Assembly (NCBI GenBank): GCA_902779075.1
Contig: CACZAK010000045.1
Coordinates: forward strand, 1 to 48,038
Source: an uncultured bacterium
GTDB lineage: Bacteria; Verrucomicrobiota; Kiritimatiellia; RFP12; UBA1067
DNA length: 48,038 nt
Direction of reading: 5' to 3'
The notes below the pieces were generated by a model. The model was given only the letters and a program-made list of their open reading frames with translations, ran no database searches and was not told where the DNA came from. The position numbers and the translations under genes are program-made. Below, piece by piece: positions 33,241-41,087 of the stretch (positions are counted from its first letter, which is position 1; every line of letters starts with the position of its first letter).

Positions 33241-34329
33241 TTATTGCGAGGTCACATATCTCGTATCATGTAGGGCTTTGTCTATGATTGCAGTGCGTGA
33301 TGCAAGTGACATTATCGAATGCCATTTTGACCCCACTTGTTTTGATTCCTCGTTAATCTCGTCATACGCGGCGGTTATCCCTACTTTTCCAAGGGAGAAG
33401 TATTTTGTTTTTGCTCGGCGTCGGATTTCAACTATGAGTTCGTTCTTCTTGGCATTGTCATTGAGTTCTTTTGGAGATAGCTTTCGTCCTCGTTTCTTTG
33501 TCCTTTTTTTACGGACACCTGTGGAACCTTCATCGGATTTTTGTGTAACGATTATCGAGCCGTGGCCTTGGGCCATAAGCGTACTCGTTGCGGTATGGTG
33601 TGGCAAGTTTATGGCATCCCCCTCGTTATTGATTTCCTCGGTTGCATCCCAGTCGAGTTTGAGGGCCCGGAGCATGGCGGCGCGGAATTCATTGGGGGTA
33701 ATGTGTCGTTCAAGAAACAATCGCTTGGCGTCCTTGTCGATGTCGCCCGTGAGTTCAATCATGCAAAACTTCTTGCGGGCGTCCTCCAATTTCTCTGCCG
33801 CTGACTCAAGTTCTATTGCATTCGCCAGCTCAATCTTCTTTGTAAAAAACTTCCGCCCCGCCATTAGGAGGCCAATCAACGTGTGTGCCAAATCTTTTAA
33901 TTTCTCCATGGCTTCTGGAAGCGCATCTACTACAGAAATACGTTTTAGCACCCTAAAAAGCCGCTTGTCTAGAAAATATCTTACGGATCTAATTTCGTAT
34001 GGATTGTCTTCGTCAATGTAGGTACCGAACTGATCTTTGTTATACTCACCTGTTTTGAATTCTAATTCTGCTAGATTTTTGACAGGTTTTTCTTTGGCAT
34101 CGAAAGTTTCCGAATCGATTTCATCAGCCTCTTCGGAAACAACATCTCTTGCATTACGAAGGCTTCGCGTATCGAACGCTTTTATCTCATTCACAAAACC
34201 CGTCTGATTTTCTAGATAAGCCTGCCGGTCCACCTCATCCACACATACGAACTCCCACCACACTTCCCACGGATCGGATTGGGAGGTTGAGGATGTCTTA
34301 CCTTGTGGCTTCTGCTTCTTGCTTGCCAT
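33241..34329 (-). CDS. Unknown 362-residue element protein
   Basis: From ATG 34329 with AAAGGA upstream. I recognise no family. The first about 100 residues are acidic and polar. A helical region (about 115-215) contains KLKDLAHTLIGLLMAGRKFF. The C-terminal part has a strongly basic stretch (VRKKRTKKRGRKLSPKEL) suggesting nucleic-acid binding. There is no signal peptide or membrane helix. It lies between the HTH operon and the integrase, with its own terminator, so it is separately controlled. It could be a regulator, a helper-phage interference protein or an anti-phage gene; nothing in the sequence decides. Confidence 0.65.
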   Translation of the reverse strand: MASKKQKPQGKTSSTSQSDPWEVWWEFVCVDEVDRQAYLENQTGFVNEIKAFDTRSLRNARDVVSEEADEIDSETFDAKEKPVKNLAELEFKTGEYNKDQFGTYIDEDNPYEIRSVRYFLDKRLFRVLKRISVVDALPEAMEKLKDLAHTLIGLLMAGRKFFTKKIELANAIELESAAEKLEDARKKFCMIELTGDIDKDAKRLFLERHITPNEFRAAMLRALKLDWDATEEINNEGDAINLPHHTATSTLMAQGHGSIIVTQKSDEGSTGVRKKRTKKRGRKLSPKELNDNAKKNELIVEIRRRAKTKYFSLGKVGITAAYDEINEESKQVGSKWHSIMSLASRTAIIDKALHDTRYVTSQ

Positions 34330-34422
34330 GGCTCATTTTCCTTTCATCTTTTCATTGTAGAGTTTGAAGAGGAGGGCGACGATTTCGGGTTCGGGCGTGT
34401 CGGACGTAAGGCCGTGTGAGGT

Positions 34423-36060
34423 TCAAACGACACAAACGGCATTGCGGTTTTCGCTAATCCATTTTATGGCGGTTTCGCGCTCCTCGTCCGACAATGTACA
34501 GAAAGCCGTCTTGAAAGCCCTCAGACGCTTTTCTCCGTTCGCCTTGTCTAGTGCTTGCACCGTTACTGCTTCGCGCCCTACGGGGCTTGTAGCCATGTCC
34601 GGGCTGATTGCCGCCGGATTGGTGAGGTCGGGCAGGGCAAGTGCACCAGCACCGTCTTGATGGGTGTAATAAGCGGTCATGGCCTTCGTGCCGTGCCCAG
34701 CGAGGGCTTGCCGCTCCTGCAAGGTCGCGCCTATCCGTTCCAATTGAGTAACGAAAGCATGGCGCAACGAGTGAAAGGTTTTGTCGGGGCGTGCCCGCCG
34801 CCCGTCGCCCGTCTTGAAAGAGGTCTTTATGCCCGCAGACTGGAACAGGAGAATCACCCGCCGCGACACCTCCGCCCTTCCCGAATCGCCGCTTGCGTAG
34901 AGGTTCGCCAACTCTGGCATGAGATAGCCGGTCGTCGATGACGTCTCTTCGTTTATGATGTGGGCTAATGTCGGGTGTACCCGTGTCTTTGTCTCAATGT
35001 CTGTTTTCGCGCTTCGGGTGATGATCAACTCGTTCACACGGTCGATCTTCCCCCAATCCATGAGGACACAATCGCCAAGGCGCAAGCCGGTATAGAACCC
35101 AAGTGCAATCAATATTCGCATTTCTCCCTTTGCCGCCTTGAGGATGTTCGCTATTTCCTCCAAGGTGAGGTCTTGCCGCTTGTGGGGACGTTCGTTGTGT
35201 TTGAGGGGAATACGACGAATGCCGCGCCCCGTGGCCTTATCCCATGCAAAAGGATTCTCGCCAAGTTTGGCCTTCTCCGGCATGTCGGCGGCAAGGGTTC
35301 GCCAAATGAGGGAGAGGGTGTTTATGTGGCGGTTGAAGGTCGTGCCCCGTGCGGGTTGGCGTATCTTCAGCGAGATAAGATGCCGCGCCTTTTGGATTTC
35401 TATAGGTTCGGCATCGCCCGTACATTCCAAAGCTCCGTCCGATGGATTCCATGCGAAAGCCGCAAGCGTTTTGCGAGCCTTGCGATATTCCGCCGCCTCT
35501 TTTTCGTCGCTCGGCATCTTGTTGAGATCGTGTGTCCGTGAATAGCGGGTAAGGACGATTCTGGCGGCGTCTATCGCTTCACGAGTTTTTTGGGGCGTCC
35601 CGGTCAGCAAAACCTGTGCATACTCCTTGCCCATGTCTGGCGACACGTTCCGCAATTCCTTCGCTTCGGGGTATGTTTCCGCAAGCCACGTGCAGAAGTC
35701 GCAGAATTCCTGTTCGTATGAGTTCAATGTCCGTGAACCCGAACGAGGACGGCTCTGCGATTTGAGATAGGCAGACCAGGCGGCTTGTGGGGTAAGGGCG
35801 GGCTGCGCATCTTCCCATTTCTGAATCTCCGCCCTTTTCCCGCCAAGTTGCGCAATGGCCCCTTCCATGCGGGCGGCGTCCGTCTTGGCTTGGTACGGGT
35901 GAACAAACTCCTCCAGTTTCGCCAAGGCTGCGCGCTTGTCCTTCTCGCCTGTTGCACGGGTGTAGACCGTTCCGTCCACAACCCAACGGGCACGCCACAG
36001 TCTACCATCACGGTAAACTGTTCCCGCACCTTTGGCTCTGGACGCCGCCTTTCTGCCCAT
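34423..36060 (-). CDS. int: Tyrosine recombinase (integrase) of the element
   Basis: 545 residues from ATG 36060 with GAGG 6 bases upstream. An N-terminal arm-binding-like part (GTVYRDGRLWRARWVVDG) is followed by a SAM-like core-binding domain. The catalytic domain has Arg in FYTGLRLGDCVLMDW, the HxxR box FHSLRHAFVTQL, and AGHGTKAMTAYYTH with the nucleophilic Tyr. It catalyses integration at tRNA-Thr and excision. It lies 150 bases inside attR, as expected. Longer than average because of extra segments in the core-binding domain. All catalytic residues are present, so it is probably functional. Confidence 0.95.
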   Translation of the reverse strand: MGRKAASRAKGAGTVYRDGRLWRARWVVDGTVYTRATGEKDKRAALAKLEEFVHPYQAKTDAARMEGAIAQLGGKRAEIQKWEDAQPALTPQAAWSAYLKSQSRPRSGSRTLNSYEQEFCDFCTWLAETYPEAKELRNVSPDMGKEYAQVLLTGTPQKTREAIDAARIVLTRYSRTHDLNKMPSDEKEAAEYRKARKTLAAFAWNPSDGALECTGDAEPIEIQKARHLISLKIRQPARGTTFNRHINTLSLIWRTLAADMPEKAKLGENPFAWDKATGRGIRRIPLKHNERPHKRQDLTLEEIANILKAAKGEMRILIALGFYTGLRLGDCVLMDWGKIDRVNELIITRSAKTDIETKTRVHPTLAHIINEETSSTTGYLMPELANLYASGDSGRAEVSRRVILLFQSAGIKTSFKTGDGRRARPDKTFHSLRHAFVTQLERIGATLQERQALAGHGTKAMTAYYTHQDGAGALALPDLTNPAAISPDMATSPVGREAVTVQALDKANGEKRLRAFKTAFCTLSDEERETAIKWISENRNAVCVV

Positions 36061-36086
36061 ATCATACCTCGTCTTTCTGCTCAAAC

Positions 36087-36150
36087 AGGACACAAAACCC
36101 TATTGTGTCCTAACCGCCCTTATGATACCAAAACCGATGATTAGACGCAA
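36087..36150 (-). promoter_or_regulatory. Integrase promoter with inverted-repeat operator
   Basis: TTGCGT (36145-36150), 17-base spacer, TATCAT (36122-36127) with an extended TGG. Downstream, AGGACACAA (36087-36095) is inverted at 36103-36111, between the predicted +1 and the start codon. This could be a repressor site or a leader hairpin. Confidence 0.6.
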
Positions 36151-36209
36151 GAATAATCAAGACAAAATCAAGGCACTTAAGTTTTTCACAATAAAATATG
36201 GATTTCTGT

Positions 36210-36259
36210 TCATTCGTAATGAGCAGGTCGGCGGTTCGAATCCGTTACCTGGCTCCACT
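36210..36259 (+). repeat. attR, duplicated tRNA-Thr 3' half
   Basis: Perfect 50-bp copy of 25599-25648. It lacks the tRNA 5' half, so it is not a functional tRNA gene. Host sequence resumes after it. Confidence 0.95.
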
Positions 36260-36296
36260 TCAAAGGTACGTCTCGCCCAATCAAGGGCGCCCCAAT

Positions 36297-36326
36297 TCGG
36301 GGTGGCGGGGCTCCGCCCCCGCAAAT
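36297..36326. repeat. REP-like repeat, intergenic copy
   Basis: A 30-bp block starting TCGGGGTGGCGGG and ending CCCGCAAAT, 27 of 30 identical to 44636-44665 inside ispE. A shorter copy lies at 44612. Confidence 0.75.
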
Positions 36327-36330
36327 CCAA

Positions 36331-36409
36331 GCACCGCCTTGGCGGTGCCTTTAGTTTCCCCACCCACCCCCTGCGTTCTGTGATCGGCGAAATCTTCGCC
36401 GATTATTTT
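36331..36409 (+). terminator. Two plus-strand hairpins after the tRNA site
   Basis: GCACCGCC-TT-GGCGGTGC (36331-36348) is followed by CTTTAGTTT. ATCGGCGAA-ATC-TTCGCCGAT (36383-36403) is followed by TATTTT. Either could end the original tRNA-Thr transcript and insulate the next operon. Confidence 0.65.
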
Positions 36410-36417
36410 GTACCGGG

Positions 36418-36446
36418 TTGACGGCGGCGGGAGCGTTTGCTACACT
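36418..36446 (+). promoter_or_regulatory. Promoter of the ACP operon
   Basis: TTGACG (36418-36423), 17-base spacer, TACACT (36441-36446) with an extended TGC. Leader of about 17 bases to ATG 36470. Confidence 0.8.
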
Positions 36447-36469
36447 TCACGCACGCAACGGAGAAGTCA

Positions 36470-36685
36470 ATGCCGCAGTTTTTTGAAAAAATAGCCGAAG
36501 TGCTGGAGGTTCCGTCCGTCACGCCGGAATTCGCGTTCCGCTCGGCCCCGGGCTGGAGCTCGCTCATGGGCTTCGCCCTCATCGTACTGCTCGAACAGCA
36601 GTACCACGTCACACTCACGGTGGATAATTTCATGAAGCTCGAGACGGTCGCGGATCTCGCACGCGCGGCGGGGGTGGACGCATGA
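36470..36685 (+). CDS. Acyl carrier protein
   Basis: 71 residues from ATG 36470, with GGAG 7 bases upstream. The attachment region GWSSLMGFALIVLLEQQY holds the phosphopantetheine Ser (about residue 31); the usual preceding Asp of DSL is Ser here. It is a specialised ACP, of the sort found in surface-polysaccharide or small secondary clusters rather than the fatty-acid AcpP. The stop overlaps the reductase start (ATGA). It probably carries an acyl group that the reductase modifies. Confidence 0.85.
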   Translation: MPQFFEKIAEVLEVPSVTPEFAFRSAPGWSSLMGFALIVLLEQQYHVTLTVDNFMKLETVADLARAAGVDA

Positions 36686-37419
36686 GCGGCACCTGCACGG
36701 TCGTGACGGGCGCCACCTCCGGCATCGGCGCCGCCGTCGCCGCCCGCCTTCTCGCGCGCGGCGAAAACGTGGTGGCCGTCGCGCGTCGCGCGGACGAGCT
36801 GGCGCGCCTCTACGGCGCAAATCCGCGCGCCGTCTGTGCGGCGGTGGACCTCGAATCGCCCGACGCCACCGCGCGCGTGGCCGCCGCCGTGAAGGAGCGA
36901 TTCGACGCCGTGCGCGGCTTTGTGCATGCCGCCGGATTCGTCGCGCCGGCCCCGCTCGGGCTCGTGCAGGACGAAACGGCGCACCGGCTCTTCTCCGTCC
37001 ACGCCCTCTTCCCCCTCCAGTTCCTCGGCTGGCTCGCGAAGCGTCCGAACCACGCGGACGGCGCGGCCGCCGTGCTCGTCTCGTCGCTCGCCGCGCACGA
37101 GGGCGACTGCGGCAACGCCGCCTACGCCGCCGCGAAGGGCGCGGTCGAGGGACTGCTCCGCCCCGCCGCCGCCGAACTCGCCCCGCGCGGCGTGCGCGTG
37201 AACGCCGTCGTGCTCGGCGTCGTCGACACGCCGATGGCGCAAAACTCCTGGATGGCGCGCGCCACGCCGGAGCAGATCGACGCCCGACGCGCCCGCTACC
37301 CGCTCGGATTCGGCACGCCGGAGAAGGTCGCGGATGTCATCGACTTCTTCCTCGGCGAATCGTCCGCGTGGATCACGGGACAGTGTCTCGTGGCGGACGG
37401 CGGACATCAACTCACCTAA
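36682..37419 (+). CDS. SDR-family oxidoreductase, FabG-like
   Basis: 245 residues. The NADP(H) motif TGATSGIG (9-16), catalytic Ser in VSSLAAHEG, and YAAAK (YxxxK) are all present, and the C-terminal GQCLVADGGHQLT is typical. It would reduce a 3-oxoacyl group, likely on the ACP encoded just upstream, with which it overlaps by 4 bp. Very GC-rich at third positions. Substrate unknown. Confidence 0.88.
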   Translation: MSGTCTVVTGATSGIGAAVAARLLARGENVVAVARRADELARLYGANPRAVCAAVDLESPDATARVAAAVKERFDAVRGFVHAAGFVAPAPLGLVQDETAHRLFSVHALFPLQFLGWLAKRPNHADGAAAVLVSSLAAHEGDCGNAAYAAAKGAVEGLLRPAAAELAPRGVRVNAVVLGVVDTPMAQNSWMARATPEQIDARRARYPLGFGTPEKVADVIDFFLGESSAWITGQCLVADGGHQLT

Positions 37420-37431
37420 GCGGGAGACGGC

Positions 37432-38073
37432 ATGAAGGACCTCGTCATCATCGGTGCGGGCGGATTCGGACGCGAACTCTTCAGCGCGGCGCGCGAGGCT
37501 GTCGGCTTCGGCGAGCAGTTCCGCGTGAAAGGCTACCTCGACGCCAACCCCGCCGCGCTCGACCGCTTCACCGGCTACCCGTCCATTCTCGGTTCGCCCG
37601 AAGACTACGCCATTCAACCAGACGACGTGTTCATCACCGCACTCGGCAACATCGCCTCCCGCCGCCGCTGCGTAGAGCTGATCGAAAAACGCGGCGGTGC
37701 GTTCATCTCCGTGATCCACCGATCCGCCTCGCTCGGACAGAACGTCACCGTCGGCCCCGGCTCGTTCATCGCGCACAACGTGGTGCTCACGGTGGATATC
37801 GCAGTCGGACGCCACGCGGACATCTTCCACGGCACGGAAATCGGACACGACTCAACCGTCGGCGACTTCGCGCACGTCTACTCGCTCTGCTCGATTGGCG
37901 GCAACGTGCGGATCGGCACCGGCGCGGCCGCGTACCCCGGCGCGCGCATCGTGCCCAACCGCACCATCGGCGAAAACGCCGTCGTGGGCATCGGCAGCGT
38001 GGTGCTGCTCAACGTCCCCGCCGGAACAACGGTGTTCGGCAACCCCGCCGCCCCGAAATTGATACCTTCGTAA
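37432..38073 (+). CDS. NeuD-family sugar O-acyltransferase
   Basis: 213 residues, 12 bases after the reductase. An N-terminal Rossmann-like half (LVIIGAGGFGRELFSAA, then GYLDANP) binds nucleotide or sugar. The C-terminal half is a left-handed beta-helix of hexapeptide repeats (VGPGSFIAHNVVLTVDIAVG, IGENAVVGIGSVVL) with an acyltransfer His in GHDSTVG. NeuD-like enzymes acetylate or acylate sialic-acid-type and bacillosamine-type sugars. With ACP and reductase beside it, the acyl donor may be a hydroxyacyl-ACP. Confidence 0.85.
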   Translation: MKDLVIIGAGGFGRELFSAAREAVGFGEQFRVKGYLDANPAALDRFTGYPSILGSPEDYAIQPDDVFITALGNIASRRRCVELIEKRGGAFISVIHRSASLGQNVTVGPGSFIAHNVVLTVDIAVGRHADIFHGTEIGHDSTVGDFAHVYSLCSIGGNVRIGTGAAAYPGARIVPNRTIGENAVVGIGSVVLLNVPAGTTVFGNPAAPKLIPS

Positions 38074-38089
38074 AAGGCCTCTCGGCCGC

Positions 38090-39247
38090 TCAGTTGTCCC
38101 TCAGCGCAGGAAGATGCAGGGCCTGCGCAACGCCCGCGGAGAAGGCCTTCCCCATCGACATCATGCCCCAGTCGTTCGGATGGCAGCCGTCAACGGTGCC
38201 CTCCAGGTCGCCGGTGTACATCTTGTCCTTGGGAAGGTACACGAGATTCGTCCAGCCTTCCGCAATCAACTTCTCGTAGAGCTTGCGGATGAACTTGTCC
38301 TGGCTGTTCTGCGGACGGCAATATACGTCGCAGCGCTCCGCCATCACGATCGGCACGCCCGGACGCTTCGCGCGGAGGTTGCGAATGAACGGCTCGTAGT
38401 TCTCGTCGACGTTGCGTCCGCGCCGGTTGTTGACGTCATCCGCCTTCGTCATCCCCATGTTCCAGAGGCAGTCGAGCACGTAGCAGCTCGCGTCGATCGC
38501 CGCGAGGTGCTCGCTCATCTCGTACTCCATCACGCCCGACCCGGAGAAGCCGAGGTTGACGACGGGCACGTCGAGCGTGCGGCCCACCACGTTCACGAAC
38601 GCGAGGCCGGGACGCGACGCACAGCCGCCATGCGTAATCGACGTGCCGTAGAACACAACGGGCTTCGACGCGCCACGGTGCGGCGGCGCGGACGAAATCT
38701 TCGCGTTCGGCTCGATTCCGAGGGAGAAGGACTTGACGCCGTTGTAGAGCGGAAGGTTCACCAGACACGGCGTGCCGGGCGTCCAGTCGATGGTAAGCGA
38801 ACCGCCCTTTGCGTTGGAGATGCGGCCCGTCTTCACGTAGCGCCAGATGCCGTCGGGCGTCTGCTGATACACGTCGATGCCGCTCACGCCGGTCGAGGGC
38901 ATGTGGTCCATCGACAGCCCCGCCTTGTAGGGGACCCACTTGAAGTGCAACTTCTTCGAGTCGGTCGTGAAACGGAACTGCATACCGGCCGTGTGGTGCC
39001 GCATCGCCCGCACGCCGCCGTTCACTTTCGCCGTGACGTTGGAGGGAAGGCGGTCGTAGTAGTGATCCACGTTGTCGAACGCGCGCCCTTCGATCGGCAG
39101 GAGCTTGCCGTCGATCCAGCGCACGCCCTTCTCCGTGACCGATTTTTCCAGCGCCATGCGCGGGTCGTACTTCGCGGCGTCCGCCACTGCGGACAACGCA
39201 ACCAGAACTGCGGCCGAAGCCACCAGGGTTCTCTTGAGGTTAAACAT
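38090..39247 (-). CDS. Secreted SGNH/GDSL-type esterase
   Basis: 385 residues from ATG 39247, with AAGGAG upstream. A signal peptide (MFNLKRTLVASAAVLVALSA) leads into an N-terminal beta-sandwich (about 40-170, with GVSGIDVYQQ similar to the GxDLY lipase N-domain). The hydrolase domain then has YGTSITHGG (Ser block), LGFSGSG (Gly block) and DGCHPNDWG (Asp/His block V). The likely reaction is deacylation of carbohydrates or lipids outside the inner membrane. It ends 16 bases from the convergent acyltransferase, an add/remove pairing that may be coincidental. Confidence 0.85.
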   Translation of the reverse strand: MFNLKRTLVASAAVLVALSAVADAAKYDPRMALEKSVTEKGVRWIDGKLLPIEGRAFDNVDHYYDRLPSNVTAKVNGGVRAMRHHTAGMQFRFTTDSKKLHFKWVPYKAGLSMDHMPSTGVSGIDVYQQTPDGIWRYVKTGRISNAKGGSLTIDWTPGTPCLVNLPLYNGVKSFSLGIEPNAKISSAPPHRGASKPVVFYGTSITHGGCASRPGLAFVNVVGRTLDVPVVNLGFSGSGVMEYEMSEHLAAIDASCYVLDCLWNMGMTKADDVNNRRGRNVDENYEPFIRNLRAKRPGVPIVMAERCDVYCRPQNSQDKFIRKLYEKLIAEGWTNLVYLPKDKMYTGDLEGTVDGCHPNDWGMMSMGKAFSAGVAQALHLPALRDN

Positions 39248-39301
39248 TTCTCTCTCCTTTTTTAGTTCTTCCATCAATGAAACCCGTACGTCGAGCACAG
39301 G

Positions 39302-41080
39302 TCAATTTCGGGATATGCGCGCAACCACGCGCGAGGCACCGAGGTTCTTGAGTCCGAGCGCGCAGAGCAGACGTCCGAAGAAGTGGTTTGACTCAGTGCG
39401 TATCTCGCGAATCACGAGTCCACTCTTCGCGCAGAGCGCACGGAAATCCTTTAGCGTCACGACGTGGATGTTGGGCGTGTCGTACCACTCGAACGGCAGC
39501 TGCGGGTTCACGGGCAAGTGGCCGCGGAAAAGAAGCAGCAGGCGGATACGGTACGATGCGAAATTCGGGAACGAGACGACGGCTTCCTTCGCCTTGCTGA
39601 GGAGCCGCGTGAGGAGTTCTCGCGGATACTTGACCGTCTGAAGCGTCTCGGAAAGCACTGCAACGTCGTAAGCACCGTCGGGGATGAGGTCAAGGCCCGT
39701 ATCTGCGTCGTCGAATAGGACATCTAGTCCATCTCCGACGCCGGCGGCGATCTTGTCGCCGTCGATCTCGATGCCCGCGCCGTGTACGTGTTTTTCGTCG
39801 CGGAGTAGGTGTAGCAACGAACCCGAGCCGCAGCCGACGTCCAGCACTCGTGCACCGTCTGGCACGAGTGCCATCACGGACGCGAGCGCAGCGCGTTTCT
39901 CCGGGTAGATCGTGCGTGAAGCATTGCCGAAGAAGCCGCCCATCAGCTTGCTGAGTTCCTTCGTGTGCGTAAGGAAGCCGTCATGGCCGACCTTGATGTC
40001 GAGGTGCGCGTAGCAGACTGACTTACCCTGACGCAACATGCACGAGGCGATCGTTCGGCTCTGCTCCTCTGAGAAGAGCCAGTCGCCGGAGATGGAGACG
40101 AGCAGGAGGCGTGACGTGATCCGCCGGCAAACGTCGTCAAGCGAACCGTACTTCGCCGCCGCGTCGTAGCGGTCCATCGCGTGCGTGATCTGAAGATAGG
40201 AGTTCGCGTCGAAGCGCGCGAGGAACTTGCGCGCCTGATACTTGAGGTAGCTCTCAATGGCGAACGTGGTGCCGAAGCGTGCGGCGTGTTTGTCTAGCCA
40301 GTCCTTGCCACGCTGGAGCCAGTCCTCCTGCTGCTTGCGTCCGAATCGGCGGTTGAGGAGATCAAGGGATAGGTAGGTGATGTGCGCCACCTGACGCGCC
40401 TGCGCAAGGCCCATGCGCGGACCAAGCCCGTCGTTGTAGTAATCGCCGCCCTTCCAGTCCGGATCAAGCGTGATTGCGTAGCGGCCTACGATGTCGAAGG
40501 CGAGTGCCTGCGCGTTTAGCGCCGCGCCGGAGGCGATCATCACCGCCTTGTCCACTTCACCCGGATGCGCAGTGATCCACTCGATTACCTGAATGCCGCC
40601 GAAGCTGCCGCCGACGAGTCCTGCGAGATGCGTAACGCCGATTTCGCGCAGGAACGCGCGGTACACCTCCACCGTGTCGCCAATCGTGAAGCGCGGGAAC
40701 GACGAACCGTAGGGACGGCCTGTGGCCGGATTCGTTGAAGAGGGGCCAGTCGTACCCTTGCAGCCGCCGAGCACGTTTGCGCACACCACGCGGTAGCGGT
40801 TCGTGTCGATGGCCTTGCCGGGACCGACCACGGAATCCCACCAGCCGCTTGCGGACTCCTCGCCGGGGTGGCGTCCGGCGACATGCGCGTCGCCGGTAAG
40901 TGCGTGGCAGATGAAGATGACGTTGTCGTTCTCGGGGCGCTCGAATCCGCAGCTCTCCCACGCCACGTCGATGCGTGCGAGGGTGCCGCCGTCCTCGAGG
41001 CGAAAGCCCCCGGATGGCAGCGTGAGCGTCGTTACATGAGGTTCGACGACCCCGACGGTCTGGTGTTCTGCGGCTTCCAC
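39302..41080 (-). CDS. metX: MetX-MetW fusion: homoserine O-acyltransferase plus MetW
   Basis: 592 residues from GTG 41080, 7 bases after secDF. Residues 1-385 are the alpha/beta-hydrolase MetX, with nucleophile elbow GGSFGG (Ser159) and catalytic Asp333 (SGDW) and His366 (VGHDGF). It acylates L-homoserine for methionine synthesis. Residues about 395-592 are MetW, a SAM-methyltransferase-like fold with VLDVGCGSG (412-420) and SFPNFASYRIR, required for full MetX activity in several Proteobacteria. The two are usually separate neighbouring genes; here they are one polypeptide. Whether acetyl- or succinyl-CoA is used cannot be told from sequence alone. Confidence 0.92.
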   Translation of the reverse strand: MEAAEHQTVGVVEPHVTTLTLPSGGFRLEDGGTLARIDVAWESCGFERPENDNVIFICHALTGDAHVAGRHPGEESASGWWDSVVGPGKAIDTNRYRVVCANVLGGCKGTTGPSSTNPATGRPYGSSFPRFTIGDTVEVYRAFLREIGVTHLAGLVGGSFGGIQVIEWITAHPGEVDKAVMIASGAALNAQALAFDIVGRYAITLDPDWKGGDYYNDGLGPRMGLAQARQVAHITYLSLDLLNRRFGRKQQEDWLQRGKDWLDKHAARFGTTFAIESYLKYQARKFLARFDANSYLQITHAMDRYDAAAKYGSLDDVCRRITSRLLLVSISGDWLFSEEQSRTIASCMLRQGKSVCYAHLDIKVGHDGFLTHTKELSKLMGGFFGNASRTIYPEKRAALASVMALVPDGARVLDVGCGSGSLLHLLRDEKHVHGAGIEIDGDKIAAGVGDGLDVLFDDADTGLDLIPDGAYDVAVLSETLQTVKYPRELLTRLLSKAKEAVVSFPNFASYRIRLLLLFRGHLPVNPQLPFEWYDTPNIHVVTLKDFRALCAKSGLVIREIRTESNHFFGRLLCALGLKNLGASRVVARISRN

Positions 41081-41087
41081 ATCGGCG

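Larger units (their letters stand above)
25599..36259. mobile_element. Integrated satellite-like element in tRNA-Thr
   Basis: About 10.7 kb bounded by perfect 50-bp direct repeats (25599-25648 and 36210-36259) formed by the tRNA-Thr 3' half. Contents from left to right: toxin-antitoxin pair, two modular C-type-lectin-fold proteins, ERCC4 nuclease, AEP-type primase, candidate origin, RepA-like ATPase, zinc-finger protein, HTH protein, unknown 362-residue protein, tyrosine integrase. The integrase lies next to the right repeat and reads inward. No structural phage, terminase, relaxase or conjugation genes are seen. The int/HTH/primase-helicase layout resembles phage-inducible islands and P4-like satellites. 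The 26.5-29.4 kb cargo part is visibly more AT-rich than the chromosome. Confidence 0.9.

Noticed and set aside
36181..36259. Second tRNA-Thr gene
   Set aside because: Only the 3' half from the anticodon stem is present; it is the attR duplicate.
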